From: Streptomyces sp. NBC_00335
Lineage (GTDB): Bacteria > Actinomycetota > Actinomycetes > Streptomycetales > Streptomycetaceae
Assembly (NCBI RefSeq): GCF_036127095.1
Contig: NZ_CP108006.1
Span: 5,571,501-5,635,500 of the forward strand
Reading direction: 5' to 3'
DNA length: 64,000 bases
Each line of letters begins with the position of its first letter. Positions within the stretch are counted from its first letter, which is position 1. Below, piece by piece: positions 60,101 through 64,000 of this stretch. Below the pieces are notes generated by a model. It was given only the letters and a program-made list of their open reading frames with translations. It ran no database searches and was not told the DNA's origin. The position numbers and the translations under genes were made by a program.

Positions 60101-60228
60101 GTGTCCGGCGCAGTGGGTGCGGCGAAGGCGGTGGGGGGACCCACCACCGCCGAGCCGCTCAGCAGGGCGCCGATGACGGCGACCGCCGCGGCGGTCGCCG
60201 TGGCCCGCTTGCTGCCCCTGATCTGCAC
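57178..60228 (-). CDS. Secreted GH84-type beta-N-acetylglucosaminidase with C-terminal F5/8C module
   Basis: 1016 residues from GTG 60228; the longer upstream frame is a shadow. A signal peptide (about 1-37, ATATAAAVAVIGALLSGSAVVG) and a Pro/Ala linker precede a GH20b-like N-domain (YPRPQSAAVDP...). The GH84 catalytic barrel follows (about 245-520): RGITEGFYGTPW and the Asp pair in APGDDPYR. A helical domain, an alpha-galactosidase-like beta domain and a C-terminal discoidin/CBM32-type module (NLLRSAVASSSADETPAFPAAGALDDSPATRW) complete it. It probably releases GlcNAc from chitin fragments or glycans outside the cell. Confidence 0.9.
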   Translation of the reverse strand: MQIRGSKRATATAAAVAVIGALLSGSAVVGPPTAFAAPTAPDTPEAPGAPAPGTAAAPAALRDPGPLPAAPVLDPGSDPARAAAEGPAVYPRPQSAAVDPARAVPLGAEAVLVLPADVDPYAAQLVRDALHGAGVRTLHERAGGEPLPGAGPVIRLQGPHDENDESTEQALRALGADAAGDLPAGGYRLAVGRVEGRDTVALAGVGEDGLFHAAQTLRQLLAQGGGKVPGVLVRDWPTAPVRGITEGFYGTPWTAAQRLAQVEFMGRTKLNRLLLAPGDDPYRTTEWRRDYPAAQAAELRELAERARANKVVLGWAVAPGQSMCLASSADRAALARKLDAMWDLGFRAFQVQFQDVSYTEWGCRTDRERYGKGPAAAAKAHAEVAGELAAHLARRYPGAPALSLLPTEYYQEGATPYRTALAEALDGRVEVAWTGVGVVPRTITGQEMNGARSALGQHPLVTMDNYPVNDWDPGRIFLGPYAGRDPVVAGGSAAVLANAMPQGTLSRIPLFTAADFTWNPRGYRAADSWAAAVASLAGPDPKAREALAALAGNNASSGLAQPESAYLVPLMEEFWRARSSGDPAAGDRLRAAFRVLREAPDRLPALAQEAGPWLSRLARYGAAGELALDVLQAQARGDGAAAWRASQALTGARAALSGAEAARVDKAVLDPFLARAAAEADAWTGAAREPGTVTRQADAWTVELSGARPVSVVTVMTDPLPPGSRGAVIEARVPGEGWRKVAEAAASGWTQVDVGGLRADAVRLVWSGPAPAVHGVVPWTEDGPEARFELADSVDAEIGGAPQRIPAELSALRPGEVRGPLSAKPPAGISVTLPESAAAARGTTATVPVQVAVAAGTAPGTYEVPVTFGSQTHTLKVRAHPRTAGPNLLRSAVASSSADETPAFPAAGALDDSPATRWSSPAVDGAWWQAELAAPARIGLLRLRWQEAYPSRFRVETSADGVAWHPSAAVASRGGVDSVHLDPAAPEARFVRVTCETRATRYGCSLLGAEAFAVAP

Positions 60229-60626
60229 GGAGCCACCCCGTCCCGAGTCGTCCCCCGCTCGTACGAACGAGCCAGAGCCCACCATCCGTACGGGTGGGGT
60301 GTCAACGTCCGCGGGTGATCTGACCTGGATCGGCCAGGAATGCGATGCCGCCGACTGGGTAGGGCTGTCATGTCCTCCGGGCCGCGCGCCGGAGGGTGTT
60401 CCCGACGATTCCGCACGCCAGGGCGAAGGTTTTCGGCGTGCGCCGGTCGCCGCGGAGCTCCGCAACACCTCCCGCGCACGGCCCGAACACAGGCACGTCT
60501 GTACGGATTCACGGATCGCACAGGAGAATTTCCTCTGTCGGTGGTGCGCGGACGGTGCGCGGACCGACACAGTGGGAGCCGTCCACGGGTCCTGACCGAT
60601 CCTCACGTACGAAGGAGTGCCTGCCG
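60229..60626. other. Divergent region between the GH84 gene and the small repeat protein
   Basis: Nearly 400 bases with no convincing gene. It should contain both promoters. At about 60522-60534 the sequence aggagaatttcct matches the csnR operator core at 10 of 13 positions. Several shadow frames cross the region but lack ribosome sites and natural composition. Confidence 0.5.
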
Positions 60627-60893
60627 GTGAACGCCAAGGCCGTGAAAACCGAGAACGTCATCACCTCCACCAGTTCCACCGTCTCCATATCCGCCGGATC
60701 CGCCCCGAAACGGCGTCCGCCGCTCGCCCACCTGCCGGCGCAGTCCGGACCGGACGAGCGGCCCCTCACCAGCGAGCCGTCGCTCGCCGACGCCGCGCAC
60801 GCGCCGTTGACCAGTGAGCCCCCGCTCGCCTACGAGGCCCCGCTGACCAGCGAGCCGACCACCCATGCCGCGGCGGCCGCCGCGGGTGACTAG
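60627..60893 (+). CDS. Small protein with three PLTSEP repeats, 88 aa
   Basis: Starts at GTG 60627 with AAGGAG upstream, 15 bp before malQ. The N-terminal half is polar and Ser/Thr-rich (KTENVITSTSSTVSISAG) and a basic patch KRRPP follows. The second half repeats PLTSEP three times (the first two as PLTSEPSLA and PLTSEPPLA) and ends in an Ala run. No membrane segment or signal peptide. I do not recognise it. It could be an intrinsically disordered protein or a peptide precursor; no modifying enzymes are adjacent. Confidence 0.6.
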   Translation: MNAKAVKTENVITSTSSTVSISAGSAPKRRPPLAHLPAQSGPDERPLTSEPSLADAAHAPLTSEPPLAYEAPLTSEPTTHAAAAAAGD

Positions 60894-60908
60894 ACGACAA
60901 GGAACCTG

Positions 60909-62957
60909 ATGGACGACCTCGCCCGGCTCGCGGCCCTGTACGGAGTCGCCACCACCTACCAGCCCGCCGAGGACGTCACCCTCCGGGTCCCGGAGGCCAC
61001 CGTCGCCGCCGTGCTGCGGCAGCTGGGGGTGAACACGGACACCCCGGAGTCCGTACGGGCGCACCTGGCCGCGGCCGAACACGACGCGGCCCACCGGCTG
61101 TTGCCGCGCGTGCTGGTGTGGTGGGCCGGGTCCCGGCCGCCCGTGGAGCTGGGCGCGCTCCCGCCGGGGACCCGGACGCGGCTGGAGGCGGAGGCCGAGG
61201 GGGACGGGCCGCCCGAGGCGGCGGGCCGCGCGGTCCCGCAGGAGCCGCCGGCGGCCTGGAGCGCGGCCGACGCGGGGGAGCCGCCGCTCGGCGTGCACCG
61301 GGTCCACGCCGAGGCCCCCGACGGCCGCACCGCCACCGCCACCCTGATCGTGGCCCCCGACCGGGCCCCGGCGGCGCCCGAGCGCACCCACGGGCTGCTC
61401 GTCCAGCTCTACTCCGTGCTCTCCGAACGCTCCTGGGGCATGGGCGACCTGGGCGACCTGGCGGAGCTGGCGCGCTGGGCGGGGCGCGTCCACGGAGCCG
61501 GCTTCGTCCAGGTCAACCCGCTGCACGCGGCCGTGCCCGGCACCCCGACCGACCCCTCCCCGTACCGGCCGTCCTCGCGCCGCTTCCCCGACCCGGTGCA
61601 CCTGCGGATCGAGGACGTCCCCGAGTACGCCGACTGCCCGGACCGGGCCGCCCTCGCGGAACTCGCCGACCGGGGCGCCCGGTTGCGGCGCGAGGTGCTG
61701 GAGAAGGGGGCGCTGATCGACCGGGACGCCGTCTGGTCCCTCAAGCGGGCCGCCCTGGAGCTGCTGTACGCCGTCCCGCGCAGCCCCGAACGGGAGGCGG
61801 CCTACGAAAACTTCCGCGCCGAGCAGGGCGCGGAGCTGGACCTGCACGCCGCCTGGTGCGCCGGGCACGCGGGGGAGGATCCGAAGGCGCGGGCCGACTT
61901 CCACCGCTGGCTGGTCTGGCTGACGGACACCCAGCTCGCCGCCGCCCAGCGGGCCGCCAAGGACGCCGGGATGGCGATCGGCATCGTGCACGACCTGGCC
62001 GTCGGGGTGCATCCGCAGGGCTCGGACACCTTCGGGCTGCCCTTCTACGCCAAGGGCTGCTCCGTCGGCGCCCCGCCGGACGCCTTCAACGCGCGCGGCC
62101 AGGACTGGGGGCTGCCCCCGTGGCGGCCCGACCGGCTGGCCTCGGCCGGGTACGCGCCGCTGCGGGCCCTGCTGCGGGGGGTGTTCCGGTACGCCGGCGC
62201 CCTGCGCATCGACCACGTCATGGGACTGTTCCGGCTCTGGTGGATCCCGGAGGGGACCCCGCCCGCCGAAGGCGCGTACGTCTCGTACGACGGGGAGGCG
62301 ATGCTCGCCCTGCTGGTCCTGGAGGCGCACCGGGCGGGAGCCCTGGTCATCGGAGAGGACCTCGGCACCGTGCAGCCGGGGGTCCGTCAGGCGCTGGCCC
62401 GGCGCGGGGTGCTGGGCACCTCGGTGCTCTGGTTCGAACGGGACTGGGGCGGGGACGGGGAGCCGCTGGAGCCGGAGCGCTGGCGGGCCGACTGCCTGGC
62501 CACCGTGACCACCCACGATCTGCCGCCCACGGCCGCCAAACTGGCCGGCTCCCACGTGGAACTGCGCGACCGGCTGGGCCTGCTGACCCGTCCGGCGGAG
62601 CGGGAGCGCGCCGAGGACGAGGCCGACACCGCGCGCTGGCTGGACGTACTGGAGGACCTCGGGCTCGACACCAAGGGCGAGGAGGCCGCCGTACGGTCCC
62701 TGTACGGGTTCCTGTTGCGCACCCCGGCCCGGCTGGTGGGGGTCTGGCTGCCCGACGCGGTGGGGGACCGGCGGCCGCAGAACCTGCCCGGCACCTGGGA
62801 CCAGTACCCCAACTGGCGGCTCCCGGTCGCCGACGCGGAGGGCCGGCCGCTGACCCTGGAGGCACTGGCCGCCTCGCCGCGGGCGAACGCCCTGCTGGGG
62901 GCGGTGCGGGGGGCGGCGGGAACCCGTACGGCACCCCCGGGCGCGCGCGGCGTTTAG
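60909..62957 (+). CDS. malQ: 4-alpha-glucanotransferase MalQ
   Basis: 682 residues from ATG 60909. An N-terminal extension (about 1-140, LARLAALYGVATTYQPAEDVTLRVPEATVAAVLRQLGV) is typical of actinobacterial MalQ. The GH77 barrel follows: LYSVLSERSWGMGDLGDL, VNPLHAAVP, IGIVHDLAVGVHPQGSD with the nucleophile Asp region, RIDHVMGLFRLWWIPEG, GEDLGTVQPGVRQAL and VTTHDLPPTAA. It transfers alpha-1,4-glucan segments in maltodextrin and glycogen metabolism. It stands close behind the small repeat protein gene. Confidence 0.95.
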   Translation: MDDLARLAALYGVATTYQPAEDVTLRVPEATVAAVLRQLGVNTDTPESVRAHLAAAEHDAAHRLLPRVLVWWAGSRPPVELGALPPGTRTRLEAEAEGDGPPEAAGRAVPQEPPAAWSAADAGEPPLGVHRVHAEAPDGRTATATLIVAPDRAPAAPERTHGLLVQLYSVLSERSWGMGDLGDLAELARWAGRVHGAGFVQVNPLHAAVPGTPTDPSPYRPSSRRFPDPVHLRIEDVPEYADCPDRAALAELADRGARLRREVLEKGALIDRDAVWSLKRAALELLYAVPRSPEREAAYENFRAEQGAELDLHAAWCAGHAGEDPKARADFHRWLVWLTDTQLAAAQRAAKDAGMAIGIVHDLAVGVHPQGSDTFGLPFYAKGCSVGAPPDAFNARGQDWGLPPWRPDRLASAGYAPLRALLRGVFRYAGALRIDHVMGLFRLWWIPEGTPPAEGAYVSYDGEAMLALLVLEAHRAGALVIGEDLGTVQPGVRQALARRGVLGTSVLWFERDWGGDGEPLEPERWRADCLATVTTHDLPPTAAKLAGSHVELRDRLGLLTRPAERERAEDEADTARWLDVLEDLGLDTKGEEAAVRSLYGFLLRTPARLVGVWLPDAVGDRRPQNLPGTWDQYPNWRLPVADAEGRPLTLEALAASPRANALLGAVRGAAGTRTAPPGARGV

Positions 62958-62977
62958 GTGTTCGCTACGTTTGCACC

Positions 62978-63217
62978 GTGGACAAGAAGAACGCTCTGCG
63001 CGCCGGCGCCGTCACGGCCGGAACGACGCTGATGATGCTGCTGATGACGTCTCCCGCCCTCGCGGTCACCCGTGACGACGGCGACGACCCGGGTCCGGGC
63101 CTGAGCGTCGCCGAGACGCTCGGCCTCTACGTGGCCGCGCCGATCGTGCTGTTCCTGCTCATCGCCGGTCTGGTGATGGTCGGCGACAAGTCGCGCAAGA
63201 CGCAGAACGAGAGCTGA
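62978..63217 (+). CDS. Small membrane protein, 79 aa
   Basis: GTG 62978, 20 bp after malQ. Residues about 7-29 form a signal-like helix (AGAVTAGTTLMMLLMTSPALA), a short Asp/Gly-rich external loop follows, and a second helix (LGLYVAAPIVLFLLIAGLVMVG) ends in a basic tail KSRKTQ. The layout suggests a small envelope protein of unknown role, common in Streptomyces next to malQ. Confidence 0.78.
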   Translation: MDKKNALRAGAVTAGTTLMMLLMTSPALAVTRDDGDDPGPGLSVAETLGLYVAAPIVLFLLIAGLVMVGDKSRKTQNES

Positions 63218-63272
63218 CTCCAGCGAGCCCGACCCCTCCGGGGGTTCCTCGCTCGATCCGATTCTTCCGGGG

Positions 63273-63300
63273 CGCCGGGGGTCCATGAGGACCCCCGGCG
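63273..63300. terminator. Bidirectional terminator
   Basis: Perfect 12-bp stem (cgccgggggtcc / ggacccccggcg) with loop atga between the convergent small membrane gene and marR. Confidence 0.85.
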
Positions 63301-63345
63301 TCTCGTCGTACCCGGGCCCGGTCGTGGCCCGGACCGCCGGCCCGG

Positions 63346-63837
63346 CTAAGGGACTCCTGCCATCACCTTGCGCAGCAGGCCGGTGAGCGCCTCGGTCTCC
63401 GCCGCGTCGAGCCCGGTGAGCGCTTCGTGCTGCACCTCCAGTCCCGCCTCGACCGCCTCGTCGATGAGCGCGAGGCCCCGGTCGGTGATCGTCACCCGCA
63501 GCCCCCGCCGGTCGTCCGGATCGGGGCTCCGGCGGAGCAGCCCGGCCTTCTCCAGCTTGTCCAGCCGTCCCGTCATCCCGCCCGTGGTCAGCATCAGCGT
63601 GGCCGAGAGCTGGCGGGGCGAGAGGGTGTACGGGCTTCCGCTCCGGCGCAGCGTGGCCACGACGTCGAACTCCCCGCGCGAGATTCCGTAGCGCGCGTAG
63701 GCCTTCTCCATTGCGTCGCCCATGGCTTTGGAGATCCGGTAGATCCGGCCGAAGACGGCCATCGGCGCGGTGTCCAGATCGGGGCGCACCGCGAACCACT
63801 GGTCGGCGATCGCGTCGACGGGGTCTTTGTCGGTCAT
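63346..63837 (-). CDS. MarR-family transcriptional regulator
   Basis: 163 residues from ATG 63837; a TTG at 63873 would add 12 residues. The winged helix lies at about 50-130 (YGISRGEFDVVATLRRSGSPYTLSPRQLSATLMLTTGGMTGRLDKLEKAGLLRRSPDPDDRRGLRVTITDRG), flanked by dimerisation helices. It probably represses the divergent gene at the right edge and itself through the palindrome at 63890-63917. Confidence 0.92.
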   Translation of the reverse strand: MTDKDPVDAIADQWFAVRPDLDTAPMAVFGRIYRISKAMGDAMEKAYARYGISRGEFDVVATLRRSGSPYTLSPRQLSATLMLTTGGMTGRLDKLEKAGLLRRSPDPDDRRGLRVTITDRGLALIDEAVEAGLEVQHEALTGLDAAETEALTGLLRKVMAGVP

Positions 63838-63889
63838 AGGCGCAGTATCCGGCTTCCACTTATTCGTTGGCAAGGAAAGTTGCTTACAG

Positions 63890-63917
63890 GAAAGTAGCTT
63901 AGTGCTAAGCTACTTTC
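63890..63917. promoter_or_regulatory. MarR operator, perfect 13-bp inverted repeat
   Basis: gaaagtagcttag and ctaagctactttc are separated by two bases. Further partial copies, agctactcg at about 63923 and 63950, and aaagttgctta upstream, suggest a cluster of lower-affinity sites. It lies between marR and the divergent gene. Confidence 0.88.
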
Positions 63918-63980
63918 AAGTGAGCTACTCGCCGCAGCCGCTCGCTTGAGCTACTCGTCCCTGCCAGAGGAGTACCCGTC

Positions 63981-64000
63981 GTGAAGCGCCTCGCCGCCCT
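63981..64000 (+). CDS. Start of a gene cut by the window edge
   Basis: GTG 63981 with AGAGGAG upstream opens MKRLAAL, cut off after 20 bases. The basic residues followed by hydrophobic ones suggest a membrane or secreted protein. Its position next to marR suggests a regulated exporter, but the sequence seen is too short to say. Confidence 0.5.

Overview
The window is a piece of a Streptomyces chromosome. It is very GC-rich, has dense GTG/ATG starts and 4-bp stop/start overlaps, and shows sporulation dynamins (dynA-dynB), an SsbB-type SSB, a SARP regulator and a chitosan-oligosaccharide (csn) operon in an order familiar from streptomycetes. A 15.6-kb actinomycete integrative and conjugative element (AICE) sits in the middle, flanked by identical 43-bp direct repeats.

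Layout. 1-6.7 kb: a gene tail, a membrane-anchored protein, a secreted phospholipase A2, a metallophosphoesterase broken by two homopolymer frameshifts, an MMPL transporter and a SARP regulator. 6.8-14.9 kb: tRNA-Arg(TCT), dynA-dynB, ssbB, a degenerate thioester-domain surface protein, a PAP2/diacylglycerol-kinase fusion and a small membrane protein. 14.96-30.62 kb: the AICE. 30.65-36.4 kb: ettA, thioesterase, globin, methyltransferase, PadR and a membrane protein. 36.5-47.8 kb: a leftward signalling cluster (GlnX-like sensor, GlnH-like binding protein, coiled-coil protein, PknG-like kinase, PP2C phosphatase, VWA protein, FHA protein). 47.9-55 kb: the leftward csnR-E-F-G-H-K operon. 55-64 kb: MscS channel, HNH endonuclease, GH84 enzyme, a small repeat protein, malQ, a small membrane protein, a MarR regulator and the first codons of a divergent gene.

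The AICE reads leftward from about 28 kb. Conjugation/spread genes come first (DUF6284-like, DUF2637, RRQRL-type zinc protein, small membrane proteins, a paralogous pair sharing an HGGI...FY motif, FtsK-like Tra). Replication genes follow (C5-methyltransferase-like protein, prim-pol, P-loop ATPase), then xis and int beside attL. A divergent GntR regulator overlaps a HAD phosphatase gene and lies behind a TGGCTA operator cluster. Four non-coding arrays are the most striking feature: TGACGCAG iterons between the ATPase gene and xis; a perfect 23-bp inverted repeat made of GGTTACC units inside the transfer operon; eleven GTTCACG heptamers inside the DUF2637 gene; and GGCCGTC-type repeats just inside both att sites. 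The attachment site is not a tRNA gene; it lies directly upstream of ettA.

Elsewhere, the GlnX-GlnH-PknG module known from mycobacteria appears here with a phosphatase, an FHA protein and a VWA protein in one leftward run. Clear palindromic operators precede csnR, padR and marR. All functions are assigned from sequence reading and family knowledge; no database search was run.
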